Shown: positions 1-5,287 of the stretch, piece by piece
How the letters are laid out: each line of letters starts with the position of its first letter
Numbering within the stretch: position 1 is the stretch's first letter
Origin: an uncultured Clostridium sp.
Lineage (GTDB): Bacteria > Bacillota > Clostridia > TANB77 > CAG-508
DNA: 5,288 nt
Assembly: GCA_948465625.1 (NCBI GenBank)
Contig: CAOJXM010000085.1
Span: forward strand, 1 to 5,288
Direction: 5' to 3'
Program-made: the position numbers and the translations under genes
Notes under the pieces: generated by a model
Told to the model about the DNA's origin: nothing
Databases searched by the model: none
What the model saw: only the letters and a program-made list of their open reading frames with translations

Positions 1-1
1 A

Positions 2-442
2 ATTGAAGACCCACATAACTTAGGTTCCATTATTAGAACAGCAGAAACAGCAGGAGTACATGGTATTATTATACCAAAAAGAAGAGCTGCTTCGGTCAAT
101 AGTACAGTAAGCAAAGTATCAGCAGGAGCGGTTCAACACATGAAAATTGCAAGAGTAAATAACATAAACGAAACCATACAAACTTTAAAAGAAGAAGGAG
201 TATGGATTTGTGGGACCGATTTGGAAACCAACAAGTATTATTATAACCAAGACCTAACAGGTCCAATTGCCATTGTAATCGGAAGTGAAGGATTTGGCAT
301 GAGTCGATTGGTAAAACAAAATTGTGATTTTTTGGTAAAAATTCCAATGAAGGGAAAAATCACATCATTAAATGCTTCGGTTTCTACTGGAATTATTGTA
401 TATGAGTCAGTAAAACAAAGGAATACGAAAGGAAGAAAGTAA
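2..442 (+). CDS. rlmB: 23S rRNA (guanosine-2'-O-)-methyltransferase RlmB, SpoU/TrmH family, 5'-truncated by the window
   Basis: This is the C-terminal 146 residues of a SPOUT-class RNA methyltransferase. The reading frame is open from base 2, so the true start lies upstream; the ATG at 140 is internal. All three SpoU motifs are visible: motif 1 begins at the window edge (EDPHNLGSIIRTAE, with the catalytic-type N and R), motif 2 is IVIGSEGFGMS, and motif 3 is SLNASVSTGIIVYE. RlmB is usually about 245 residues, so roughly 100 are missing, mainly the L30e-like RNA-binding domain. The stretch PKRRAASVNSTVSKVSAGAV and the form of motif 3 fit RlmB better than TrmH or TrmL. RlmB uses S-adenosylmethionine to 2'-O-methylate a guanosine in the 23S rRNA peptidyl-transferase region (G2251 in E. 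coli). The SAM site lies in the deep trefoil knot formed by motifs 2 and 3. One base separates its stop from the next start. Confidence 0.93.
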   Translation: MEDPHNLGSIIRTAETAGVHGIIIPKRRAASVNSTVSKVSAGAVQHMKIARVNNINETIQTLKEEGVWICGTDLETNKYYYNQDLTGPIAIVIGSEGFGMSRLVKQNCDFLVKIPMKGKITSLNASVSTGIIVYESVKQRNTKGRK

Positions 443-443
443 T

Positions 444-2039
444 ATGAAAAAGAAAAAAAGTATTATCATTGTATTAATTGTAATTTTACTTCTATTAGTG
501 GTAGCAGCAGCAGGAGCCTACCTTTATTTGGCAACAGATTTATTCAAATCAAATGCGGAATTGTTCTATGAATATATGGGCAAAAATACAGAACTAGCAG
601 AAATGGTAAAGCTAAATAACAATTCAATTGGACAAAATGATAAATATACAACAAAAGTAAAAATTGGTTTTGACTTAACTTCTACCGATGTAGAATTAGC
701 GGATGAAACCTTACCTGCCAGAAATTTTTCCATTGAATACAATGGGAAAACAGATAAAGAAAATCGATTAGCATCAGCAGAGGCAAAATTAAAATATTTG
801 ACCAATGATTTGTTTAGTGTAAAATATCTTCAAAATGGTGATGTATATGGAATAAAATCAGATGAAGTCATTAACAAATACTTGGCTTTTGAAAATAATC
901 ATTTACAAGATTTGGCAGCTAAATATCAAATTGAAGGAGATTTTCCTGATAAAATTTCTTTTGAAAAAGTAAGCAAGTCAATTACCAAACAAGAGTTAGA
1001 GACCATAAAAAATACCTATTTACCAATCCTACAAAACAGTATTCCAGAGGAAGCATTTTCAAAGAAAAAGGATGTTGCAATTAATGTATATAATAAAAAT
1101 CTTAGTGTAAATGAGTATTCATTGGTTTTAAACAAAACGCAAGTACAACATATTTTAATACAAGTTTTAGAAACACTAAAACAAGATACAGCAACTTTAA
1201 ATATTTTACTAGATAGAACAGAGTATGAAACTGTAGAAGAATTAAAAGAAGCAATTCAAAACCAGATAAATGAAATGAACTTAAATAAAGAGGAAATAGT
1301 AGGATGTTTGGTAATCAACTTATATGAGAGTCAGGGTACATTGCATCGAACAGAAATTATAATTCAAGAGGAAGCAATAACCATTGATTTTGATAAAAGT
1401 GAAACGACCACTTCTAAAAGAGCCTTAATCACAACAAAAGCACTAGAAATTGGTGGAGAATATATTTTAGATAGTATTGAATTGGTGCAAGGTGACAGCA
1501 ATGGAAGCAAACAAAACATTATTATTTTTAAATTGAGTAATGAAGACCAACAAAATTTAACTGTATCATTTCAAAAGAAAGAAAATAGGAGTGATGCATT
1601 AACAGAGAATATAGCGATTAATATAAATGCGAATGATGAAACCTATATTGGAATTACAATGGATAAACAAATAGAGTTTGTAGATGAAATAGAAATTGAG
1701 AAATTGGATGATACAAATTCAGCCAAATTTAATGATTTTACACCAGAATATGGATTGCAAACAATAGAGGCAATTACGATGAGGTTAACACAAGTATTTA
1801 CTGAAAAATGGATTCAATTGATGACCACAGAAGTAACTGGGCAACAAGGTGGTAGTATGAATGAGCCACAGCCTACCAATCCAATAGTGCAACCAACCCC
1901 AACACCAGAAAATACAAATACATTAGAGCCTAACAATCAAACCAATACGACCATGGAAAATAATACGGTAGAGCCAAGCAATGAATTTACGCCAATTACA
2001 CCAGTAGAAGACGATAATCAAGTGAATACAACCATTTAA
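444..2039 (+). CDS. Single-pass membrane-anchored extracytoplasmic protein of unknown function with a Pro/Thr/Asn-rich tail
   Basis: The protein has 531 residues and no confidently recognised family. It begins with a short KKKK cytoplasmic tail and one hydrophobic segment (about residues 6-29), predicting a type II membrane anchor. There is no lipobox. A large polar domain (about 32-465), rich in Lys, Glu, Asn and Thr with alternating hydrophobics, should lie outside the membrane; only one Cys is visible (in EEIVGCLVINLY). Residues ~466-531 are low-complexity, rich in P, T, N, Q and E (for example QPTPTPENTNT), typical of a flexible cell-wall-spanning tail. No LPXTG motif or catalytic motif was seen. 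From memory it resembles uncharacterised Firmicutes membrane proteins placed in DUF families (possibly DUF6583); this is untested. The start is supported by AAGGAAG at 429-435, 8 nt upstream. It follows rlmB by 1 nt, so it is probably co-transcribed and translationally coupled. Confidence 0.9.
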   Translation: MKKKKSIIIVLIVILLLLVVAAAGAYLYLATDLFKSNAELFYEYMGKNTELAEMVKLNNNSIGQNDKYTTKVKIGFDLTSTDVELADETLPARNFSIEYNGKTDKENRLASAEAKLKYLTNDLFSVKYLQNGDVYGIKSDEVINKYLAFENNHLQDLAAKYQIEGDFPDKISFEKVSKSITKQELETIKNTYLPILQNSIPEEAFSKKKDVAINVYNKNLSVNEYSLVLNKTQVQHILIQVLETLKQDTATLNILLDRTEYETVEELKEAIQNQINEMNLNKEEIVGCLVINLYESQGTLHRTEIIIQEEAITIDFDKSETTTSKRALITTKALEIGGEYILDSIELVQGDSNGSKQNIIIFKLSNEDQQNLTVSFQKKENRSDALTENIAININANDETYIGITMDKQIEFVDEIEIEKLDDTNSAKFNDFTPEYGLQTIEAITMRLTQVFTEKWIQLMTTEVTGQQGGSMNEPQPTNPIVQPTPTPENTNTLEPNNQTNTTMENNTVEPSNEFTPITPVEDDNQVNTTI

Positions 2040-2046
2040 AAAATCA

Positions 2047-2088
2047 AGGAAATATAACGAGTAAGCAGGTTATATTTCTTCTTTTTTT
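2047..2088 (+). terminator. Rho-independent terminator of the rlmB / membrane-protein unit
   Basis: A perfect 10-bp inverted repeat (GAAATATAAC at 2049-2058, GTTATATTTC at 2069-2078) is extended by a G-U and an A-U pair at the base. The loop is 10 nt, and seven Ts follow at 2082-2088. It starts 8 nt after the stop codon. Confidence 0.85.
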
Positions 2089-2124
2089 AACATATATATG
2101 TAAAAAAAGCTAGGGGGATAAACA

Positions 2125-2538
2125 ATGAATATAGAGAAATCAAATTTAACAATGGGAAACCAAAAATGTACGAATAATGTTGTGAATTTATTTAAAGGGA
2201 TTATTTTTTCTATTTTAATTACATTAGTTTTGCTATTTGCCTTTGCTGCAATATTGACCTATAGTGATATGCAAGAAAGTAGCATACCAGTAGTAACGAT
2301 AGCGATTACTGCTATTAGTATATTGATAGGAAGTTCTATTAGTACCATAAAAATCAATAAAAATGGAATTATCAATGGTGGGATTATTGGTTTTGTATAC
2401 ATCTTTTTGTTATACATTTTATCTAGTGTGGTAAAAATAGGATTTGCTTTAAATGCGTATTCTATTGTTATGATGATATTGGCCATTGTTGCTGGTATGG
2501 TAGGTGGAATTGTAGGGGTAAATATAAAGAAAAAATAA
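2125..2538 (+). CDS. TIGR04086-type small integral membrane protein (four predicted helices)
   Basis: The 137-residue protein has hydrophobic segments at about 24-46, 53-76, 83-104 and 111-133. The spacing and the small-residue-rich segments match TIGR04086 membrane proteins (relatives of B. subtilis YrzE): LLFAFAAILTYSDM in helix 1, ISILIGSSIS in helix 2, NGIINGGIIGFVYIFLLYIL in helix 3, and the glycine-rich GMVGGIVGVN before a terminal KKK. Usual family length is about 115-130 residues. Family function is unknown; from memory its members occur mostly in endospore-forming Firmicutes. No catalytic residues can be assigned. The start is supported by AGGGGG at 2112-2117, 7 nt upstream. The gene lies just after a terminator, and no convincing -35/-10 pair was seen in the short gap, so its promoter is unclear. 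No terminator separates it from the next gene, so read-through is possible. Confidence 0.82.
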   Translation: MNIEKSNLTMGNQKCTNNVVNLFKGIIFSILITLVLLFAFAAILTYSDMQESSIPVVTIAITAISILIGSSISTIKINKNGIINGGIIGFVYIFLLYILSSVVKIGFALNAYSIVMMILAIVAGMVGGIVGVNIKKK

Positions 2539-2544
2539 GAAAAG

Positions 2545-2580
2545 TGTCAACGAATGTCGAACTCCTGAATATAATATACT
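2545..2580 (+). promoter_or_regulatory. Candidate promoter with a tandem Spo0A-box-like pair upstream of the cysteine-rich small gene
   Basis: TATAAT at 2570-2575 (or TATACT at 2575-2580) is a good SigA -10, but no -35 hexamer lies at the right distance. TGTCGAA at 2555-2561 is an exact match to the Spo0A box core (TGNCGAA). TGTCAAC at 2545-2551 matches 5 of 7 positions in the same direction. The two are separated by 3 bp, giving the 10-bp periodicity of the B. subtilis abrB tandem boxes. A -10 without a -35 would suit an activator-dependent promoter, but with the TATAAT as -10 the exact box sits at about -27 to -21, which is also compatible with repression. One 7-mer match in AT-rich DNA is weak evidence alone. 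Confidence 0.35.
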
Positions 2581-2599
2581 AAACACTAAGATAGTGTTT
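2581..2599. repeat. 7-bp perfect inverted repeat (operator or 5' mRNA hairpin)
   Basis: AAACACT (2581-2587) and AGTGTTT (2593-2599) are exact reverse complements separated by 5 nt. The repeat lies between the candidate -10 and the ribosome binding site that begins at 2603. It could be a repressor operator at the transcription start or a leader hairpin placed just clear of the ribosome binding site. There is no T tract, so it is not a terminator. Confidence 0.5.
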
Positions 2600-2602
2600 G
2601 AC

Positions 2603-2610
2603 AGGAGGGG
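2603..2610 (+). promoter_or_regulatory. Very strong ribosome binding site
   Basis: AGGAGGGG lies 6 nt before the ATG at 2617, a near-perfect anti-16S match. It fixes the start of the 77-residue protein and suggests high translation. Confidence 0.85.
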
Positions 2611-2616
2611 AAAGCT

Positions 2617-2850
2617 ATGTTTGAAAATGGATGTGAAAAAAGAAAATGTTGTGTTGATATCATTATTACAATATTGGTAAGTTTGTTAACTGCTACACTA
2701 GGAATTATTCTTGGAGCCGTATTTGCTGCAGTTATATTAACACAATTAGGAGCAATCATCCTATTTGCAGTTTTAATAGCAATTCTTTTAGTTTTAAGAA
2801 TTATTATGCTTGTATGTGATAGAAAATGCTGCAAAAAAACTGGTTGCTAA
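2617..2850 (+). CDS. Small two-helix membrane protein with cysteine clusters at both termini
   Basis: The protein has 77 residues and no recognised family. Two hydrophobic segments (about 14-41 and 43-66) are joined by a short turn, so both ends should lie on the same face. Basic residues at both ends (EKRK near residue 10; DRK and KK near 70) predict that this face is cytoplasmic. Seven cysteines, C6, C11, C12, C67, C71, C72 and C77, all sit in the short tails and none in the helices. The tails mirror each other: RKCC in front and RKCCKK behind. This arrangement could bind metal or an Fe-S cluster, form disulfides, or be a lipidation or assembly site; none of these can be shown from sequence. 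The strong ribosome binding site, the leader elements and the terminator right after the stop argue that it is real. The overlapping minus-strand frame has no such support. Confidence 0.8.
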   Translation: MFENGCEKRKCCVDIIITILVSLLTATLGIILGAVFAAVILTQLGAIILFAVLIAILLVLRIIMLVCDRKCCKKTGC

Positions 2851-2857
2851 TAGAATT

Positions 2858-2893
2858 AAAAATTCCTTAGCCCAAATGGGTTAGGGAATTTTT
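2858..2893 (+). terminator. Rho-independent terminator after the cysteine-rich small gene
   Basis: A 16-bp stem pairs 2858-2873 with 2878-2893, including two G-U pairs, across a 4-nt loop (AAAT). The core is TTAGCCC/GGGTTAG. The 3' arm ends in five Ts and the 5' arm begins with five As, so it could also act in the other direction. It begins 7 nt after the stop codon. Confidence 0.85.
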
Positions 2894-2961
2894 GCGTAAA
2901 TTGGTTTTACACCTTGTTTGACAAAGGAAAGAGAAAAGAAATTAAAAAAACAAACAGAATG

Positions 2962-2990
2962 TTGACTAATTTCATAACAAATGATAGTAT
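2962..2990 (+). promoter_or_regulatory. SigA-type promoter for the prepilin-like gene
   Basis: TTGACT (2962-2967, 5 of 6 to consensus) and TAGTAT (2985-2990, 4 of 6) are separated by 17 bp. Transcription should begin near 2997, giving an A-rich leader of about 100 nt. The in-frame ATG at 2981 overlaps the -10 region and so would not be in the mRNA. Confidence 0.55.
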
Positions 2991-3084
2991 GTAAAAGTAA
3001 AGGAATAAAAGTACTGAAAGAAAAGATAGATTATTTCCAAAAGAATAAAAAAAGAGAAACAGGAAATAATAGAAAGAAAAAACT

Positions 3085-3092
3085 AAGGGAGG
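3085..3092 (+). promoter_or_regulatory. Ribosome binding site that sets the start at 3101
   Basis: AAGGGAGG lies 8 nt before the ATG at 3101. The earlier in-frame ATG at 2981 has no comparable site and would add 40 mostly basic residues ahead of a standard prepilin leader. Confidence 0.85.
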
Positions 3093-3100
3093 AAAATTGG

Positions 3101-4264
3101 ATGAAAAAGAAACAAAAAAAGTTAATGAAAGAGGAACTAGGAATTACTTTAATTGCTTTAATTATTACGGTAATTGTGATGTTAATTTTAGCAGGTGTAG
3201 CAATTAATTTGACGATAGGAGAGAATGGCATTTTTAAGAAATCAGATGAGGGAGCAAAAATTTATAAGAATGCAACTAATAATGAAGCGACTAGCTTAAA
3301 TAGTGCAGATAAGGAAATGGGAGATTTATTAAACCAATATTATAGTGCAAACAAACCAGGAAAGCCAAATAGTAATGGAATTTATACAGAAAATAGTACG
3401 ATTAATGGAGGAACTTCAGAAGCCTTTAATCCAGAAATACCAAAAGGATTTAAGCCAAAAGATGAGGGGAGTGCAGAGTGGGGAGATGGAACCACTTCAC
3501 CAACAGAGGAAGCGGTACAAGCAGGACTAATTATTGAAGATGCAGAAGGAAATCAGTTTGTTTGGGTGGCAGTTGATGGAATAAAAGTAAAATTGAATCG
3601 ATATAGTTTTGCTGAAAATGGAGTTGGAACAGAACAAGGAGAGGATAGCATAGAAAGATGTTATGAAGCAACAAGTTCGAATCAAGGAAATACTGTAGCC
3701 AAAGACATTGATGCATTTAAGACAAGTGTGGCAGAGCATGGAGGGTATTATATAGCAAGATATGAGGCGAGTTATGGAACAGATGGAAAGCCAAATTCAA
3801 AGGTATCAACAGGAATGCCAGCTACAGATAATGGAAAAGAATATGCACCAACAATTGAAGGACAGTTGTGGAATAATATAACTCAGCCAGATGCTGCGAC
3901 TGCATCTCGAAATATGTATGATAGTAGTTATGGAGCAACGAGTGATTTAGTAAACAGTTATGCGTGGGATACAGCGATTGTATTTATTGAAAGATATTCA
4001 GGAGATATGCTTTATGCTAGGAGATCTTCTTTCAATGAGACATTAGCCAATACAGGAACAAATGGAGATGAAAAATGTCATATTCATGATATGGCAAGTA
4101 ATTGTGAAGAATGGTCAACAGAAACATCTAGGCATGAAAATGGACCTTGTGTTTATCGAGGAGGAATGTGTGGTGGAAGTATCTCCTATACAAGTACACG
4201 TCTGTCATGGTTTCCACCTGCTGCCGAGAGTAACGCTAGTTTCCGTGCAATCTTATATTTATAA
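3101..4264 (+). CDS. Prepilin-like protein with C-terminal FGE-sulfatase/C-type-lectin-like domain, candidate DGR target
   Basis: The protein has 387 residues from the ATG at 3101. Residues 1-14 form a basic prepilin leader ending in EELG; a prepilin peptidase (not in the window) would cut G14/I15, leaving ITLIALIITVIVMLILAGVAI (15-35) as the mature helix. The usual Glu at mature position 5 is Ala here. A linker rich in N, S, G and K follows. From about residue 150 there is a formylglycine-generating-enzyme-like or CLec-fold domain: FVWVAVDG (153-160), GGYYIARYEASYG (214-226), ASRNMYD (268-274), HIHDMASNCEEWSTE (327-341), then CVYRGG (350-355) and a terminal SFRAILYL (380-387). These correspond to the NIYDLAGNVWEW, RGGSW and GFR landmarks of the family. 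No FGE catalytic cysteine pair was recognised, so binding rather than enzymatic work is likely. DGR variable proteins use this fold. It is predicted surface- or filament-exposed and is transcribed alone. The prepilin and FGE-fold calls are strong; DGR targeting is inference. Confidence 0.85.
   Translation: MKKKQKKLMKEELGITLIALIITVIVMLILAGVAINLTIGENGIFKKSDEGAKIYKNATNNEATSLNSADKEMGDLLNQYYSANKPGKPNSNGIYTENSTINGGTSEAFNPEIPKGFKPKDEGSAEWGDGTTSPTEEAVQAGLIIEDAEGNQFVWVAVDGIKVKLNRYSFAENGVGTEQGEDSIERCYEATSSNQGNTVAKDIDAFKTSVAEHGGYYIARYEASYGTDGKPNSKVSTGMPATDNGKEYAPTIEGQLWNNITQPDAATASRNMYDSSYGATSDLVNSYAWDTAIVFIERYSGDMLYARRSSFNETLANTGTNGDEKCHIHDMASNCEEWSTETSRHENGPCVYRGGMCGGSISYTSTRLSWFPPAAESNASFRAILYL
4157..4261 (+). 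other. Candidate hypervariable region (DGR VR) at the 3' end of the prepilin/FGE-like gene
   Basis: This stretch encodes the segment from RGG to the C-terminus, where DGR target proteins carry the ligand-binding variable residues. In 4157-4249, A is 21 of 93 bases (23%) and C is 21 of 93 (23%); a sample earlier in the gene (3361-3420) has A 28 of 60 (47%) and C 6 of 60 (10%). Eighteen of these 31 codons end in T or C, and codons rare elsewhere in the window (CGT, CTG, TCC, GCC) appear. This fits A-directed mutagenesis of AAY codons. No template repeat is present in the window to confirm it. Confidence 0.45.
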
Positions 4265-4281
4265 TATTTAAGTGTATAAGT

Positions 4282-4316
4282 AATTCCCCAATGCTTTAAT
4301 CATTGCGGGAATTTTT
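4282..4316 (+). terminator. Rho-independent terminator after the prepilin/FGE-like gene
   Basis: AATTCCC (4282-4288) pairs with GGGAATT (4307-4313) and CAATG (4289-4293) with CATTG (4301-4305). There is a single bulged C at 4306 and a 7-nt loop. The 3' arm runs into Ts at 4312-4316. It starts 18 nt after the stop codon. Confidence 0.75.
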
Positions 4317-4327
4317 CTGCCTCAAAA

Positions 4328-4356
4328 TTGACATATTGCAAAAAAAACGATATAAT
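4328..4356 (+). promoter_or_regulatory. Perfect-consensus SigA promoter
   Basis: TTGACA (4328-4333) and TATAAT (4351-4356) match consensus at all 12 positions with the ideal 17-bp spacer, which is A-rich. Transcription should begin near 4363, leaving a leader of about 90 nt before the ATG at 4453. Confidence 0.85.
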
Positions 4357-4379
4357 AGAAAAGGGAAAATAAGAAAAAA

Positions 4380-4424
4380 TTAAGAATTACTAAAGACAGA
4401 TTTAAGAATTATCTTGTAAGATAA
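4380..4424 (+). repeat. Leader repeats: two TTAAGAATTA direct repeats and a 7-bp inverted repeat
   Basis: TTAAGAATTA occurs at 4380-4389 and again at 4402-4411, a 22-bp period or about two helical turns. The second copy overlaps TTATCTT (4409-4415) and AAGATAA (4418-4424), a 7-bp inverted repeat with a 2-nt spacer. All lie downstream of the predicted transcription start, where an operator or leader structure could act. Low base complexity makes chance plausible. Confidence 0.35.
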
Positions 4425-4452
4425 AGAAAACAAGTAAAAGATGGGGTAAAAT

Positions 4453-5106
4453 ATGGAGTTAGAAAAGAAAGAAAAAATAGTAACAATGATAATGAAACTG
4501 TTTTGGGTATTTATAATTGGTAGTTTAATTGGCTATCTGGTAGAAAGTATCGTGGGGTTAGTACAAGAAGGGCATTGGGTATCTAGAAAAGGATTATTGT
4601 ATGGACCGTTTATACCAGTTTATGGAATTGGTATTTTAGCCTATTACTTTAGTGTACCTAAAATAAAAGGAATATCAAAAGTATTTTTATTTAGTATGAT
4701 TATGGGTGGTTTAGTAGAATATATGTGTTCCTTCATTCAAGAGAAATGTTTTGGAACGGTTTCTTGGGATTATACCCATTTATGGCTAAACATTAATGGT
4801 AGAACCAGTTTGCTACATTGTTTGTATTGGGGAACTGGTGGTGTACTATTTATGCAATATGTGTATCCCATGATTGAGAAAATGGATGAATATTTAAACA
4901 ATGCAAACTTTAAAAGTTTAACAACTGCATTTGTAATATTTATGATTTTTAATATATCCATTTCGTATATGGCAGCCAATAGGCAAGAAGCTAGAATGAG
5001 AAAAATAGAACCAATTTCGAAAATGGATTTGTTTTTAGATCGATATTATCCAGATACCGTAATGGATAAAGTATATGCGAATAAGCAACCAAGAATCGGT
5101 CAATAA
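4453..5106 (+). CDS. Putative ABC-transporter type IV (CmpB-like, PF06541) membrane protein
   Basis: The protein has 217 residues and about five predicted membrane segments (near 15-36, 50-67, 76-96, 116-138 and 155-175), then a polar tail of ~40 residues. Landmarks of the PF06541 family are clear: GYLVES with an acidic residue in helix 1 (E31), RKGLLYGPFIPVYGIG (45-60), GGLVEYMCSF (85-94), WDYTHLWLNINGRTSL (105-120) and YWGTGG (125-130). The family is annotated as putative ABC-transporter permease, but that role is poorly established. No ATPase or binding-protein gene is adjacent, so no substrate can be given. The conserved WDY, N and GR residues suggest a functional site at the membrane surface. 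The start has a modest GGGG site at 4443-4446, 6 nt upstream; no later Met has a better one. The gene stands alone between its own promoter and terminator. Confidence 0.85.
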   Translation: MELEKKEKIVTMIMKLFWVFIIGSLIGYLVESIVGLVQEGHWVSRKGLLYGPFIPVYGIGILAYYFSVPKIKGISKVFLFSMIMGGLVEYMCSFIQEKCFGTVSWDYTHLWLNINGRTSLLHCLYWGTGGVLFMQYVYPMIEKMDEYLNNANFKSLTTAFVIFMIFNISISYMAANRQEARMRKIEPISKMDLFLDRYYPDTVMDKVYANKQPRIGQ

Positions 5107-5135
5107 ATTATACATTTAAAGCAACAAAAACAATG

Positions 5136-5192
5136 GAAAATAAAGAGATAGCACAATACCAATATGATATTGTATACTATCTCTTTATTTTT
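5136..5192. terminator. Long, probably bidirectional terminator hairpin
   Basis: A 15-bp perfect stem (5137-5151 with 5177-5191) carries an inner 6-bp stem (ACAATA 5153-5158, TATTGT 5168-5173) and a 9-nt loop. The plus-strand 3' arm ends ATTTTT. The minus-strand reading ends in TTTT, so it can also serve the convergent gene whose stop is at 5198-5200. Confidence 0.8.
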
Positions 5193-5197
5193 GAAAA

Positions 5198-5287
5198 TTA
5201 ATGTGGTTTGCAAGTTGCCAATACAATAAAAGTATTAACATCGTCTATCAGGTGCTTGAGTGAGTTTTTTTCATAAAGGAATGTCTC
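5198..5287 (-). CDS. C-terminal fragment of a possible convergent gene, product unknown
   Basis: Read on the minus strand, one frame is open from the window edge for 29 codons, ending LIDDVNTFIVLATCKPH and a TAA. The other two minus frames hit stops within this stretch. The stop lies 6 bases from the base of the long hairpin, as expected if that hairpin terminates transcription from both sides. A 29-codon open frame can arise by chance in this base composition, and no family is recognisable from so short a piece. Confidence 0.4.
   Translation of the reverse strand, partial: ETFLYEKNSLKHLIDDVNTFIVLATCKPH

Noticed and set aside
140..442. A separate 100-residue protein starting at the ATG at 140
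   Set aside because: The same frame is open back to base 2 and carries SpoU motif 1, so this ATG is internal to rlmB.
1850..2036. Sortase signal at the end of the 531-residue protein
   Set aside because: The tail is Pro/Thr/Asn-rich but has no LPXTG-like motif, no second hydrophobic segment and no basic end.
2091..2100. CATATATATG palindrome as an operator or promoter -10 for the TIGR04086-type gene
   Set aside because: It is a simple AT repeat and the only upstream -35 options fall inside the terminator with poor matches, so no promoter could be supported.
2586..2834. Minus-strand ORF overlapping the 77-residue gene
   Set aside because: It is antisense to a gene with a strong ribosome binding site, hydrophobic helices and its own terminator; it is a shadow frame.
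2918..2946. TTGACA at 2918-2923 as an extra promoter for the prepilin-like gene
   Set aside because: The sequence 16-18 bp downstream (around ATTAAA) is a poor -10; the pair at 2962-2990 is better.
3527..3739. Minus-strand and alternative-frame ORFs inside the prepilin/FGE-like gene
   Set aside because: They lack ribosome binding sites and recognisable motifs, while the plus frame shows clear domain landmarks.
4262..4452. A DGR template repeat directly downstream of the candidate variable region
   Set aside because: The interval holds only a terminator, a promoter and a leader; nothing resembles 4130-4261.
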